Assembly (NCBI RefSeq): GCF_016591715.1
Contig: NZ_AP024109.1
Location: 806,001 to 870,000 of the forward strand
DNA length: 64,000 nucleotides
Direction of reading: 5' to 3'
From: Mesorhizobium sp. J8
GTDB lineage: Bacteria > Pseudomonadota > Alphaproteobacteria > Rhizobiales > Rhizobiaceae
A model generated the notes under the pieces. That model was not told where the DNA came from, searched no databases, and saw only the letters and a program-made list of their open reading frames with translations. The translations under genes and the position numbers were made by a program. Shown here one piece after another: positions 42,043 through 52,912 of this stretch; the stretch's first letter is position 1, and each line of letters begins with the position of its first letter.

Positions 42043-42493
42043 TGAAGCTCTGTTTCTGGAGCTTGGAGCCGTCAACCAGTACTGGGTGCACTATCGCCTG
42101 CTCGAGGATTGGGGCTACACCAAGCTTGCAAAGAAGGAGCGTGCGGAATCGATCGAGGAAATGCATCACGCCGACCGGCTGATCGCGCGCATCATCTTCC
42201 TCGAAGGCCACCCGAACCTGCAGTCCGTCGCGCCGCTGCGCATCGGCCAGAACGTCAAGGAAGTGCTCGAATCCGATCTTGCCGGCGAGTATGACGCGCG
42301 CACCGCCTACAAGCGCTCGCGCGAGATTTGCCACGACGCCGGCGATTTCGTCTCGATGAAGCTGTTCGAGGATCTCCTGACCGACGAGGAAGGCCACATC
42401 GACTTCCTGGAAACGCAGCTCGACTTGCTCGCCTCCATCGGCGAGGAAAAATACGGTCTGCTCAACGCCGACTCGGCCAACGAGGCGGAGTAA
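42008..42493 (+). CDS. bfr: Bacterioferritin
   Basis: 161 aa, the heme-containing 24-mer iron store of the cytoplasm. All ferroxidase ligands align with E. coli Bfr: E18, E51, H54, E94, E127 and H130. The heme-ligating M52 is present (SIEEMHHAD). EGHPNLQ and [15 protein letters not shown] are diagnostic. ATG 42008 has GGGAGC upstream and lies inside bfd, so translation is likely coupled to bfd. Irr-linked control of bfd/bfr is known in rhizobia; here they sit downstream of an imelysin gene behind an Irr-like box. Confidence 0.96.
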   Translation: MKGEPQIIERLNEALFLELGAVNQYWVHYRLLEDWGYTKLAKKERAESIEEMHHADRLIARIIFLEGHPNLQSVAPLRIGQNVKEVLESDLAGEYDARTAYKRSREICHDAGDFVSMKLFEDLLTDEEGHIDFLETQLDLLASIGEEKYGLLNADSANEAE

Positions 42494-42505
42494 GGACATG
42501 CGGGA

Positions 42506-44107
42506 ATGCGGCGCCCCGTAGATTTTTCGCGTCGCGCGCGGCTGGCCGCAATCGAGGGCCTGCCGCCCCAGAACACCCCGCGACACCGGACCGGCAGCGG
42601 GGCTTCGCTTTTGCTGGCAACCATGCTTTCCCTGCCTGTCTGGGCCGGCGAGCCGGCGGCTTTGCCGACGAGCCGCACCGACCTGACGCCGAAGGATCAG
42701 GCGCGGGTCCTGGCCGTCACAAGGCCAACGACCGATTTTACCAGGCCGGAGCCGTTCGAGCTGATGCAGGGCGGCGCCGGCACGTCGGAGAAGGACGTCA
42801 ACCGCGATGCCTTCTCGCAATCCTCCGCCAACATAACCTTCGAGGAAGAAGGAACCTTCAAGCTCGGTAACGCGCTGTTCCGCAAGAACTGGGTGTCGTC
42901 GCCGTCTTCGACCCAGGCTTCGGATGGGCTCGGTCCGCTGTTCAACGAGCGCGCCTGCCAGAACTGCCATCTGAAGGATGGCCGCGGCCGCCCGCCGGAA
43001 GGTGATGCCGGATCGACATCGATGTTCCTGCGGCTTGCGCGCGACGCGAGCAATGCCGAGGAAAAGGCCGCGCTTGCCGGCCATGAGCTGCTGAATTTTC
43101 CGGACCCGGTTTACGGCTCCCAACTGCAGGAGCTCGCGGTCCCGGGCCTCAAGGGCGAGGGCAGGATGCGGGTCGATTACCAGGAGCAAAAGGTGACGCT
43201 CGGCGACGGCGCCGTCGTTTCGCTGCGCAAGCCGAGCTACAAGATCGAAAATCCCGGCTACGGTCCGCTCGATCCGCGCACCACGCTCTCGCCGCGCCTG
43301 ACGCCGCCGATGATCGGGCTCGGCCTGATCGAGCAGATCGCGCCGGCCGATATTCTTGCCCATGCCGATCCGGACGACCGTAACAGTGACGGGATTTCGG
43401 GCCGGCCGAACATCGTGCGCGACGAACTGAGCGGCCAGGTGGTCTTGGGCCGCTTCGGCTGGAAGGCGCAGACCGCTTCGATCCGCCAGCAGGCGGCCGA
43501 CGCCTTCGCCGGCGATATCGGCATCTCGACGCCGGAAATGCCGAAGCCCTGGGGCGACTGCACGGAAGCCGAGAAGGATTGCCTTGCCATGCCGAACGGC
43601 GTGCAGCTGCGGCTGGGCACGGCCGAAGCCCCGCCGCCGGTGATGGACCTCGTCACATTCTATTCGCAGAACCTGGCGGTACCGGCGCGGCGCGACATCG
43701 CCGCACCGCAAGTGCTTGCCGGCAAGAAACAGTTTTACGAGATGGGCTGCATTGCCTGCCACACGCCGAAATTCGTCACCATGCGCGGCACGCCCAACAA
43801 GGCGCAGGCCTTTCAGTTGATCTGGCCTTATTCGGACTTCCTGCTGCACGACATGGGCGAGGGGCTCGCCGATGGGCAGCGGGTCGGCGAAGCGACGGGG
43901 GCCGAATGGCGCACGCCGCCGCTCTGGGGTATCGGGCTGACCGCGACGGTCAACGGCAACACTTTCTATCTGCATGACGGCCGCGCCCGCACGCTTGCCG
44001 AGGCGATCCTGTGGCATGGCGGCGAGGGCGAGAAGGCGCGCGACCGCTTCGCAGGCGCAGCAGCTGCCGATCGTGACGCACTGATCAAATTCCTGGAGTC
44101 CCTCTGA
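42506..44107 (+). CDS. Di-heme oxidoreductase family protein (DUF1111, peroxidase-like)
   Basis: 533 aa. Two c-type heme motifs are visible, CQNCH (LFNERACQNCHLKDGRGRPP) and CIACH (YEMGCIACHTPKF), typical of the DHOR family related to MauG and cytochrome c peroxidase. The export signal is probably the segment SLLLATMLSLPVWA, so the annotated start (ATG 42506) may be too far upstream; no better ATG exists. It is predicted to act in the periplasm, perhaps oxidising ferrous iron or an imelysin partner. Starts 12 bases after bfr and overlaps the second imelysin by one base. Confidence 0.85.
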   Translation: MRRPVDFSRRARLAAIEGLPPQNTPRHRTGSGASLLLATMLSLPVWAGEPAALPTSRTDLTPKDQARVLAVTRPTTDFTRPEPFELMQGGAGTSEKDVNRDAFSQSSANITFEEEGTFKLGNALFRKNWVSSPSSTQASDGLGPLFNERACQNCHLKDGRGRPPEGDAGSTSMFLRLARDASNAEEKAALAGHELLNFPDPVYGSQLQELAVPGLKGEGRMRVDYQEQKVTLGDGAVVSLRKPSYKIENPGYGPLDPRTTLSPRLTPPMIGLGLIEQIAPADILAHADPDDRNSDGISGRPNIVRDELSGQVVLGRFGWKAQTASIRQQAADAFAGDIGISTPEMPKPWGDCTEAEKDCLAMPNGVQLRLGTAEAPPPVMDLVTFYSQNLAVPARRDIAAPQVLAGKKQFYEMGCIACHTPKFVTMRGTPNKAQAFQLIWPYSDFLLHDMGEGLADGQRVGEATGAEWRTPPLWGIGLTATVNGNTFYLHDGRARTLAEAILWHGGEGEKARDRFAGAAAADRDALIKFLESL

Positions 44108-45201
44108 TGTTAAAACGCGTCACTCTGATGTCGAAACGCCTGATCCTTGCTCTCCCGTTCCTTCTGGCCGCCGCGCTGCCGGCATCGGCTGCGGTCAAGG
44201 CCTCCGACGTCATCGGCCGAGCGATCGACGGTTTCGTCCGCCCCGCCTATGCCAGCCTCGACGAGCATGCGGACGGCCTGACCAAGGCGATGCACCAGCT
44301 TTGCGAAGCGCCGACCGGCCAAAAACTCGAAGCGGCGCGCGCGGCGTTTTCTGCAACGGTGGAGGCCTGGTCGGTGGCAGAGATCATCGCCTTCGGGCCG
44401 ATCAAGGAAAACAACCGGCTGGAACGCATGCTCTATTGGCCGGACCGCAAGAGCATCGGCCTGCGGCAAGTGCAGGCCACGCTCGCATCGAAGGATCCGT
44501 CAGCCACCGATCCGGCGCAGCTGGCGCAAAAGAGCGTCGCCATGCAGGGCCTCGGCGCCCTCGAATATGTGCTCTATGGCGACGGCGCCGAAACGCTTGC
44601 AGGGAAGGACGAGCCCTATCGCTGCGCTTATGGTGCTGCTGTCGCCGGCAACGTCGAAACCATGGCCGGCGAGGTGCGCGACGCCTGGCAAAAGCCCGAT
44701 GGCTTCGCTGGGCTCTGGGCCAATCCAGGGCCGAAAAACCCACTCTACCGTGACGGCAACGAAGCGGTGACAGAACTTGTCGGCGTCTTCATCAACGAGC
44801 TGGACATGATCCGCGACGTGCGGCTCAAGGGCTTTCTTGGCGTCAAGCCGGATGCCGACAAGCCGAAGCAGGCGATCTACTGGCGCTCGCAGAACACGGC
44901 GAGGTCGCTGGCCGGAAATCTCTCGGGCATCGACCAGCTGTTCCAGGCCTCGAAGCTCGGCGACGCGCTGCCTGCCGATGCGCGATGGATGGCCGAATCC
45001 ATCCACATCCAGCTCGCCAACGGCGTGACAACAGCGAAATCGATCGCCGGACCGATCGACAAGGCCCTCGCCGATCCCACGCTGCGCGACAAGCTCCAGC
45101 ATTTCGCGCTGATCACCTCCAGCCTGTCGACCTTGATCGGCACCAGGATGACCGCCGAGTTCGGCCTGACCGCGGGCTTTTCCTCGCTGGATGGGGACTG
45201 A
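44107..45201 (+). CDS. Imelysin family protein (second copy)
   Basis: 364 aa. Signal peptide MSKRLILALPFLLAAALPASAA begins at the internal ATG 44128, a likely alternative to ATG 44107, which overlaps the preceding stop by one base (TGATG). The imelysin core is recognisable (AWSVAEIIAFGPIKENNRLERMLYWPDR, ALEYVLYG), but the GxHxxE motif reads GLGALE: the histidine is Gly and only E153 remains. This shorter, His-lacking type usually accompanies DUF1111 and DUF1513 genes, as here. The role in metal handling is inferred from context. Confidence 0.88.
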   Translation: MLKRVTLMSKRLILALPFLLAAALPASAAVKASDVIGRAIDGFVRPAYASLDEHADGLTKAMHQLCEAPTGQKLEAARAAFSATVEAWSVAEIIAFGPIKENNRLERMLYWPDRKSIGLRQVQATLASKDPSATDPAQLAQKSVAMQGLGALEYVLYGDGAETLAGKDEPYRCAYGAAVAGNVETMAGEVRDAWQKPDGFAGLWANPGPKNPLYRDGNEAVTELVGVFINELDMIRDVRLKGFLGVKPDADKPKQAIYWRSQNTARSLAGNLSGIDQLFQASKLGDALPADARWMAESIHIQLANGVTTAKSIAGPIDKALADPTLRDKLQHFALITSSLSTLIGTRMTAEFGLTAGFSSLDGD

Positions 45202-45209
45202 GCATGACC

Positions 45210-45232
45210 CCAAAAAGTTGCAGACTTTTTGG
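45210..45232 (+). terminator. Hairpin between imelysin and the DUF1513 gene
   Basis: CCAAAAAGT / ACTTTTTGG stem with a 5-nt loop. No U run follows, so it is more likely a repeat fragment or mRNA-stability element than a full terminator. The next ribosome-binding site starts at 45250. Confidence 0.45.
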
Positions 45233-45262
45233 ACAAGGTCAGGCTCCAAGGGAGATCGTCCC

Positions 45263-46366
45263 GTGAGAACCGCCCTTATCGACCGCCGCGATTTTCTGCG
45301 CGCCGCAGGCGCGGGCTTTGCCGCCGCCATGGCGCCGCGCGCCTGGGCGGACACGCTTGCCGCGGATGCGGTGTTTGCCACAGCCTTCGTCAAGCGCGAC
45401 GGCAGTTTCGGCGCCGCCGTGCTCTCCGAGGCCGGCAAAATCCTGCACACGGTCGATCTGCCGGATCGCGGGCATGACGTCACCTTCGATCCGGTGTCGA
45501 AGCGCTCGGTGGTGTTTGCCCGCCAGCCTGGCACTTTCGCCGTCGTCTTCGATCATGCGGGTCGCGACAAGCCATTGACCATTGCCAGCATCACCGGCCG
45601 GCATTTCTTCGGTCACGGCGTGTTCTCGCCCGACGGCGCCTTGCTCTACGCGACCGAGAACGATTTCGACAACGCAACCGGTGTCGTCGGCGTCTATGAC
45701 GCGAAGGCAAAGTTCGATCGCATCGGCGAGTTCCCGACCTACGGCATGGGGCCGCACGAGTTGCTCCTGCTCGGCGATGGCCGAACGCTGGCTATCGCCA
45801 ACGGCGGCATCGAAACCCATCCCGACTATGGCCGGGCCGAGCTCAACATCGCGACGATGAAGCCGTCCTACACGCTGGTCGACCGCGTCACCGGCGACCT
45901 GATCGAAAAGCACGAATTGCCGCCGGCGCTGCACCAGCTTTCGATCCGCCACATGGATCTCGACCAGGCGGGCACCGTCTGGTTCGGCTGCCAGTATCGC
46001 GGGCCGGCGACCGACCGCCCGGCGCTGGTCGGCCGCGCCGTGCGCGGCAAGGAACTCGACCTCCTGGAGATGCCGCGGGATGTGCTCGCCGGCTTCCGCA
46101 ACTATATCGGCTCGGTCGCCGCCAATGCCGCGACAGGCACGGTTGCCGTCACCTCTCCGGAAGGCAATTCGCTGGCCATCCTCGATTCCGCCAGCGGACG
46201 CGTGGTCGCGACCAAGTCGCTGGTCGAGGTCTGCGGCCTCGCGCCGGATGGCGCCGGCTTCATGGCGACGACCGGCGCCGGCGAGATCGTCGGCGGCGTC
46301 GGCGCCACCCGTTCCGAGCCGGATTATGTCTGGGACAACCATATGCTGCGCATCGCGGCGGCGTGA
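45263..46366 (+). CDS. DUF1513 domain protein, Tat-exported beta-propeller
   Basis: 367 aa starting at GTG 45263, eight bases after GGGAG (45250-45254). The N-terminus VRTALIDRRDFLRAAGAGFAAAMAPRAWA is a twin-arginine signal. The mature protein has repeated propeller-like units (GHGVFSPDGALLYATEND, GMGPHELLLLGDGRTLAIANGGIETHPDYGR, HQLSIRHMDLDQAGTVWFGCQYRG) with several conserved His. DUF1513 proteins are regularly encoded with imelysins and di-heme oxidoreductases. Function unproven; a periplasmic metal- or redox-linked role is inferred from neighbours and Tat export. Confidence 0.88.
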   Translation: MRTALIDRRDFLRAAGAGFAAAMAPRAWADTLAADAVFATAFVKRDGSFGAAVLSEAGKILHTVDLPDRGHDVTFDPVSKRSVVFARQPGTFAVVFDHAGRDKPLTIASITGRHFFGHGVFSPDGALLYATENDFDNATGVVGVYDAKAKFDRIGEFPTYGMGPHELLLLGDGRTLAIANGGIETHPDYGRAELNIATMKPSYTLVDRVTGDLIEKHELPPALHQLSIRHMDLDQAGTVWFGCQYRGPATDRPALVGRAVRGKELDLLEMPRDVLAGFRNYIGSVAANAATGTVAVTSPEGNSLAILDSASGRVVATKSLVEVCGLAPDGAGFMATTGAGEIVGGVGATRSEPDYVWDNHMLRIAAA

Positions 46367-46377
46367 TCGCCGCGCCT

Positions 46378-46528
46378 AGAGCAATTCCAGGAAAAGTGTG
46401 AGCGGTTTCCGTCCGGAATTGCGTCAGGATTCAGAGCAATGCCAGGAAAAGTGTGAGCGGTTTTCCGTCCGGAATTGCGTAAATAAGAGATAGAGCGGCT
46501 CGCCGTTTCCATGAAACGGTGAACGCTC
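46378..46528 (+). repeat. Composite palindromic repeat, family 3 copies B1 and B2
   Basis: Two tandem copies of the AGAGCAATTCCAGGAAAAGT ... CCGTCCGGAATTGCG unit (46378-46424 and 46433-46480) are followed by a hairpin with CCGTTTC / GAAACGG (46493-46528). The order matches copy A at 22451-22550 read on the opposite strand. It occupies most of the 291-base gap between the DUF1513 gene and tsaB. Confidence 0.85.
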
Positions 46529-46657
46529 AAGAAGCAAAGCCGCTTAACATTTCTCCTCCTTGGCACTTGCGGCGGCGGCGTATGCCGGGCAGAGGGAATT
46601 GTGTTTCGATCCAGTTCTTTAACCGGCCTATGAAGCTGTCCCCATGAAGCTGCTTGC

Positions 46658-47347
46658 ATGAAATTGCTCGCCATCGATTGCGCCGCCAATCTCTGTGCCG
46701 CTTGCGTCTATGACGCAGGCGCGGGGGAGGAACTTGGCCGCGAGGTGCGCGATCTCGGCAAGGGCCATGCCGAGCATCTGATGGCCGTCATCGAGACGGC
46801 CATGCAGATCGGCGGGATCGGCTATCCCGACCTCGGCGCCGCTGCTGTCTCGATCGGACCAGGCTCCTTTACCGGCCTGCGCGTCGGCGTCTCGACCGCG
46901 CGCGGCCTGGCGCTCGCCCTGAAAATCCCGGCGATAGGCGTGACGACGCTGGAAGCTCTGGCGGCGGAGGGCGCGAACGCCTTTCCCGGGCGTTCGGTGC
47001 TTGCAGCGCTCGACGCCGGCCGCGAGGAAATCCATGCCGCGCTCTACAATGAAGAGTTAGTCGAAACTTACGGACCTTCGGTGGCCACGCTTCCCGGGGC
47101 AGCGGCCATGGCGATCGGTGCTGAAGCGGTCCTGGTCGGCACCGCCGCGCCGCGGATTGCCGAGGCGGCCGGGCGCCCTTTCGACATCGGCCCGGTCGCC
47201 GCCACCGCCGACATTGCAACCTATGCCAGGCTGGCCGCCGGCAAGGGACCCGGCGAGAAGCCGAAGCCGCTCTATCTGCGTGGCGCGGACGCCAAGCCGC
47301 AGGCGGGTTTCATTCTGCCAAGGCAGGATAGGGGAAACGATTCCTGA
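46658..47347 (+). CDS. tsaB: tRNA threonylcarbamoyladenosine synthesis protein TsaB
   Basis: 229 aa. The ASKHA-fold dimerisation partner of TsaD in t6A37 modification of ANN-decoding tRNAs. LLAIDCAANLCAACVYD, VSIGPGSFTGLRVGVSTARGLALAL and LAALDAGREEIHAALY are diagnostic. Its stop overlaps the rimI start by one base (TGATG), and the tsaB-rimI pairing is conserved across bacteria. Confidence 0.95.
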   Translation: MKLLAIDCAANLCAACVYDAGAGEELGREVRDLGKGHAEHLMAVIETAMQIGGIGYPDLGAAAVSIGPGSFTGLRVGVSTARGLALALKIPAIGVTTLEALAAEGANAFPGRSVLAALDAGREEIHAALYNEELVETYGPSVATLPGAAAMAIGAEAVLVGTAAPRIAEAAGRPFDIGPVAATADIATYARLAAGKGPGEKPKPLYLRGADAKPQAGFILPRQDRGNDS

Positions 47348-47841
47348 TGCGCATTCCGTTCTTTCAGCCGCGCCGCAGGGATTATGCGCTGGAACCGCTG
47401 ACCGTTGCCGACAGCGCCGCCGTCTCGGTACTGCATCGCGAGGATTTCGTCCGGCCCTGGACCGACGGCGAATTCGCGGCGCTGCTCGAGCAGGATACCG
47501 TGTTCGGTTACGCGGCGCGCGAAACCGGCCAGGGCTCCAAACCGCCGGTCGGCTTCGTGCTCGCCCGGCTCGCGGCCGGCGAGGGTGAGATCCTGACCGT
47601 GGCCGTCGCCCGCAGCCATCGCCGGCAGGGCCTTGGCTGGCAATTGATGGACGCCGTGCTGCGCGAGCTTCATGCGCAGCGCGCCGAAGCGCTCTTCCTC
47701 GAGGTCGACGAGACCAATGCGCCCGCGATCGGACTTTACCGCAGGCTCGGCTTCATCCAGGTCGGTCATCGCCCGAACTATTACCGCTCGACCGAGCACG
47801 GCCCGACCGGCGCGCTTGTCATGCGCCGCGATCTTCGCTAG
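47347..47841 (+). CDS. rimI: Ribosomal protein S18-alanine N-acetyltransferase
   Basis: 164-aa GNAT acetyltransferase. Acetyl-CoA loop VARSHRRQGLGWQLM (R/Q-x-x-G-x-G/A) and the C-terminal YRRLGFIQVGHRPNYYRSTEHGPTGALVMRRDL are typical of RimI. LFLEVDETNAPAIGLY supplies the usual substrate-site region. Acetylates the N-terminal Ala of ribosomal protein S18 in characterised homologues. One-base overlap with tsaB. Confidence 0.92.
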   Translation: MRIPFFQPRRRDYALEPLTVADSAAVSVLHREDFVRPWTDGEFAALLEQDTVFGYAARETGQGSKPPVGFVLARLAAGEGEILTVAVARSHRRQGLGWQLMDAVLRELHAQRAEALFLEVDETNAPAIGLYRRLGFIQVGHRPNYYRSTEHGPTGALVMRRDLR

Positions 47842-47867
47842 CGACAGTCCGGTTGGGGCCGGAGCGA

Positions 47868-48680
47868 ATGATCAAGAAATTACGGATTTTTCTGGCGCTC
47901 TTCTATGTCGTCGTCTGTTCCCTGGTGCTGGTGCCGTTGCAGATCCTGTCGATGAAGACGGGGCTGTGGCCGGAAACGTTCATTCTGAAGATCTGGCACA
48001 GCATGATCCTGAGGGCGCTGGGCATGCGGGTGCATGTGAAAGGCGCCTTGGCCAAGGACCGTCCTCTGCTGGTGGCGGCCAACCACATCTCCTGGACCGA
48101 CATCATGGTGCTCGGCTCCTTCGTCGACGTGAAGTTCATCGCCAGGGCCGACATGGAAGGCTGGCCGCTGATCGGCATGTTGTCCAAGCTGCAGCGCACC
48201 GTCTTCATCGAACGCGAGCGCAAACGCACCTCCGGCGACCAGGCAAGCGAGATTGCCAAAAGGATGGCAAAAGGTGACGCCATGGTGCTGTTCGCCGAAG
48301 GCTCGACCGGCGATGGCAACCTCGTTTTGCCGTTCAAGAGCACGCTCTTCGGCGCCGCCTCCATGGCGATCTCGGAAGGCGCGGCGGACCAGGTCTTCAT
48401 CCAACCCGTGGCGATCGCCTATACGCGCCTGCATGGCATGCCGATGGGCCGCCGCCATCGGCCGATGACCGCCTGGATCGGCGATCAGGATCTGATGCCG
48501 CATCTCAAAACCCTGCTTGCCGAAGGCGCGATCGACGCCGAGGTGCATTTCGGCCAGCCGGTGCCGTTTTCCAAGGGCTCGAACCGCAAGGAAACGGCTC
48601 GGCTGATGGAAGCCAAGGTGCGCGAGATGATGCAGGCCGCGCTCGCCGATCCGCGTCCCGGTCGTCAGCGTGTTGCCTGA
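47868..48680 (+). CDS. plsC: 1-acyl-sn-glycerol-3-phosphate acyltransferase
   Basis: 270 aa. An N-terminal membrane helix ([20 protein letters not shown]) precedes the acyltransferase motif NHISWTD (H73, D78), motif [10 protein letters not shown] and motif [15 protein letters not shown]. Acylates lysophosphatidate to phosphatidate at the inner membrane; related rhizobial enzymes (OlsA) acylate lyso-ornithine lipid, an alternative. ATG 47868 follows GGAG; the upstream GTG/TTG extension is unlikely. Lies between rimI and miaB. Confidence 0.9.
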   Translation: MIKKLRIFLALFYVVVCSLVLVPLQILSMKTGLWPETFILKIWHSMILRALGMRVHVKGALAKDRPLLVAANHISWTDIMVLGSFVDVKFIARADMEGWPLIGMLSKLQRTVFIERERKRTSGDQASEIAKRMAKGDAMVLFAEGSTGDGNLVLPFKSTLFGAASMAISEGAADQVFIQPVAIAYTRLHGMPMGRRHRPMTAWIGDQDLMPHLKTLLAEGAIDAEVHFGQPVPFSKGSNRKETARLMEAKVREMMQAALADPRPGRQRVA

Positions 48681-48754
48681 AAGCGGGACGCGCGGCGCTG
48701 CATCCGGCCAGAATCGTCTGTTTTTTGTCACGGAAAGGCGCTAGAAGCCGCCCG

Positions 48755-50163
<1,409 letters not shown>

Positions 50164-50164
<1 letters not shown>

Positions 50165-50211
50165 TGCATGTCGCCCAAAGTGCCCCGCGGTTTTGGGACA
50201 ACGACATGCAT
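50164..50211. repeat. Inverted repeat after miaB
   Basis: Arms ATGCATGTCG (50164-50173) and CGACATGCAT (50202-50211) with inner CCCAAA / TTTTGGG pairing, forming an imperfect 48-base hairpin. It begins at the last base of the miaB stop codon and ends 21 bases before the phoH ribosome-binding site. It may terminate, attenuate or stabilise the miaB transcript. Confidence 0.65.
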
Positions 50212-50243
50212 AGCCACAAGCCTCGGCAGATGAGGAGAGACGG

Positions 50244-51293
50244 TTGAGCGCTGCCGAACTGAAGAATCCGCCCCAGAACCAGGCGTCCGGGGCCTCCGAC
50301 ATGGCGCACATCGTACTGACCTTCGACAACAACAAGCTTGCCAGCGCCCTTTATGGTCAGTTCGACGAGAATCTGGCCCGGCTCGAGCAGAAGCTCGGCG
50401 TCGATATCCGCTCGCGCGGCAACCAGCTTGCGATCAAGGGCTCGGCTTCGGCCGCCGAACAGGCGCGCCGCGCGCTGGATACGCTCTACGGCATCCTGCA
50501 GAAGGGCGTCGACATCGGCCAGTCGGACGTCGACGGTGCCGTGCGCATGGCGATTGCCGCCGATGACCAGCTGACGCTGCCGACCATGGAGCGCAAGGGC
50601 AAGGTCTCGGCCGCCCAGATATCGACGCGCAAGAAGACGATCTATGCCCGCTCGCTGACGCAGGACGCCTATATGCGGGCGCTGGAGCGTTCCGAAATGG
50701 TCTTCGGCATCGGCCCCGCCGGTACCGGCAAGACCTACCTGGCGGTGGCGCATGCGGCCATGCTGCTCGAACGCGGCATGGTCGAGCGCATCGTGCTGTC
50801 GCGCCCCGCGGTCGAGGCCGGCGAGCGGCTTGGCTTCCTGCCCGGCGACATGAAGGAGAAGGTCGACCCCTATCTCAGGCCCCTCTACGACGCGCTGTAC
50901 GACATGATGCCGGCCGACAAGGTCGAGCGGGCGATCGCGGCCGAGGTCATCGAGATCGCGCCGCTGGCCTTCATGCGTGGCCGGACGCTGGCGCATGCGG
51001 CGGTGATCCTCGACGAGGCGCAGAACACCACGCAGATGCAGATGAAGATGTTCCTGACCCGTCTCGGCGAGAACTCGCGCATGATCGTCACCGGCGATCC
51101 GAGCCAGATCGACCTGCCGCCCAACACCAAGTCGGGACTGGTCGAGGCGCTGCGCATCCTCGACGGGGTGCCTGGCATCGTCACCGTCCGCTTCAACGAG
51201 GGCGACGTTGTGCGCCATCCGCTGGTCGCCGAGATCGTCAAGGCCTATGACCGCGACGGCAAGCTGGCGCGAGGCCTGGGCGCCGAAAGCTGA
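50244..51293 (+). CDS. phoH: PhoH family P-loop ATPase/RNA helicase-like protein
   Basis: 349 aa from TTG 50244, preceded by GAGGAGA. An N-terminal KH-like region is followed by a PhoH domain with Walker A GPAGTGKT (157-164), [21 protein letters not shown] and Walker [12 protein letters not shown]. Sensor region [11 protein letters not shown]. Probably an RNA-dependent ATPase working with YbeY, whose gene follows after 11 bases in this widely conserved order. Confidence 0.93.
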   Translation: MSAAELKNPPQNQASGASDMAHIVLTFDNNKLASALYGQFDENLARLEQKLGVDIRSRGNQLAIKGSASAAEQARRALDTLYGILQKGVDIGQSDVDGAVRMAIAADDQLTLPTMERKGKVSAAQISTRKKTIYARSLTQDAYMRALERSEMVFGIGPAGTGKTYLAVAHAAMLLERGMVERIVLSRPAVEAGERLGFLPGDMKEKVDPYLRPLYDALYDMMPADKVERAIAAEVIEIAPLAFMRGRTLAHAAVILDEAQNTTQMQMKMFLTRLGENSRMIVTGDPSQIDLPPNTKSGLVEALRILDGVPGIVTVRFNEGDVVRHPLVAEIVKAYDRDGKLARGLGAES

Positions 51294-51304
51294 TCGAAGG
51301 CGCA

Positions 51305-51802
51305 ATGGCTCCGCACCCGGAACGTGGCGGCGAGACGCCGGTCGATATCGATATTTTCATCGAGGCTGGCGATTGGCCGGCTGAAGCCGAGTTGACGCGT
51401 CTCGTCGATCGCGCTGTTGCGGCCGCCTTCGCGGAGACCAGCGCGGAGGGAGCCTCCGAGCTCAGCATCGTTTTTTCCGACGATGCCCATATCCGGACGC
51501 TCAATGCCGAATGGCGCGGCAAGGACAAACCCACCAACGTGTTGTCTTTCCCGGCTTTTTCCGTCCCGAAAGGCGGCCCGCTGCCGCCGATGCTGGGCGA
51601 TATCGTGCTCGCCTCCGAGACGGTGGCGCGCGAGGCCGCCCTGGAAGACAAGCCGGTTGAGAACCATATCACCCATCTCGTCATCCATGGCCTGCTGCAT
51701 CTTTTGGGTCATGATCACGAGACCGACGCTGAGGCGGAGGAGATGGAAGCGATCGAGCGCGCGGCGCTTGCGAGGCTTGCCATTCCCGATCCCTACGCGT
51801 AA
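51305..51802 (+). CDS. ybeY: Endoribonuclease YbeY (16S rRNA maturation)
   Basis: 165 aa. The zinc motif [11 protein letters not shown] supplies H128, H132 and H138. [18 protein letters not shown] and LGDIVLASE are the other family signatures. Needed for 16S rRNA 3' end maturation and ribosome quality control. Located between phoH and the CorC-like gene as in many proteobacteria. Confidence 0.95.
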   Translation: MAPHPERGGETPVDIDIFIEAGDWPAEAELTRLVDRAVAAAFAETSAEGASELSIVFSDDAHIRTLNAEWRGKDKPTNVLSFPAFSVPKGGPLPPMLGDIVLASETVAREAALEDKPVENHITHLVIHGLLHLLGHDHETDAEAEEMEAIERAALARLAIPDPYA

Positions 51803-51823
51803 CAAAAAAGCTCAATTGACCCG

Positions 51824-52906
51824 ATGGCGATGAACGACACACCAGAAACTGCCGCCCGCCCGGACGCCGGCAGTGCTGCCAAACCTTCCGAAAAGACGGA
51901 AGAGGGCTCGAGTCCGAGTATTCCCACCGGCAGCGCGGCCGCCGAGCCGACGCATGCCGGTCCTTCCCTCTTCGACCGCGTGCTCGGCCTGTTCCGGCAC
52001 CGCAACGGCACCAGCCTGCGCGAGGAGATCGCCGGCGCGCTTGCCGAAACGGCGACCGACGCCGAGTCCTTCTCGCCCGGCGAACGCGCCATGCTCAACA
52101 ACATCCTGCGCCTGCGCGAAGTGCGGGTCGAGGATGTCATGGTGCCGCGCGCCGATATCGAGGCGGTCGAGATCAACACCACCCTTGGCGACCTGCTCGG
52201 CCTTTTCGAGCAGTCCGGCCATTCGCGCATGCCGGTCTATTCCGAGACGCTCGACGATCCGCGCGGCATGGTCCACATTCGCGACGTGCTCGCCCACATC
52301 ACCAAGGTGGCCCGCGTCAAGAAGGGCCGCACCAGGGCGAAGGCGCCGGCGACGACGGCGCTCGACCTCGCGCAGGTCGATCTGGCGCGCACCATCGGCG
52401 ATCTCAATCTGATCCGCCAGGTGCTGTTCGTGCCGCCCTCGATGCTCGCCTCCGACCTGATGGGCCGCATGCAGACGACGCGCACGCAGATGGCGCTGGT
52501 CATCGACGAATATGGCGGCACCGATGGCCTCGCCTCGCTGGAAGACATCGTCGAGATGGTGGTCGGCGACATCGAGGACGAGCATGACGACGACGAGCCG
52601 ATGATCACGCAGACCGGCGACGGAGTCTTCGTCGTCGACGGCAAGGCCGAGATCGACGAGGTCGCCAAGATGATCGGCGGGGATTTCGCCGCCGGCGAGC
52701 ATGGCGAATATGTCGACACCATCGGCGGCATGATCTTCAACACGCTGGGCCGCGTCCCCGCCCGCGGCGAAGTCGTGCAGGCCATTCCGGGCTTCGAATT
52801 CCATGTGCTCGACGCCGACCCGCGCCGCGTCAAGCGCGTGCGCATCGTGCAAAGCCAGAAGGGCGAGCGCCAGCGCCGCCGCGCCGCCCGCACCGAACAG
52901 GCCTGA
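51824..52906 (+). CDS. CBS-domain hemolysin/CorC family protein
   Basis: 360 aa. A disordered Ala/Pro/Ser N-terminus (1-50) is followed by REEIAGALAETATDAESFSPGERAMLNNILRLREVRVEDVMVPRADI, the standard CorC opening. Two CBS domains (about 95-240, including LVIDEYGGTDGLASLEDIVEMVVGDIEDEHD) and a C-terminal CorC/HlyC transporter-associated domain (GDGVFVVDGKAEIDE) follow. No transmembrane region, so it resembles the cytoplasmic CorC (YbeX) encoded next to ybeY and lnt. Implicated in ribosome and Mg homeostasis. Confidence 0.93.
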   Translation: MAMNDTPETAARPDAGSAAKPSEKTEEGSSPSIPTGSAAAEPTHAGPSLFDRVLGLFRHRNGTSLREEIAGALAETATDAESFSPGERAMLNNILRLREVRVEDVMVPRADIEAVEINTTLGDLLGLFEQSGHSRMPVYSETLDDPRGMVHIRDVLAHITKVARVKKGRTRAKAPATTALDLAQVDLARTIGDLNLIRQVLFVPPSMLASDLMGRMQTTRTQMALVIDEYGGTDGLASLEDIVEMVVGDIEDEHDDDEPMITQTGDGVFVVDGKAEIDEVAKMIGGDFAAGEHGEYVDTIGGMIFNTLGRVPARGEVVQAIPGFEFHVLDADPRRVKRVRIVQSQKGERQRRRAARTEQA

Positions 52907-52912
52907 TCGCCT

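Noticed and set aside
41906..44017. 703-aa open frame on the minus strand
   Set aside because: Lies opposite bfd, bfr and the di-heme gene, all of which have clear family motifs; no ribosome-binding site or domain.
46378..46480. Tandem repeats as a CRISPR array
   Set aside because: Only two imperfect palindromic units with an 8-base spacer; no cas genes in the window.
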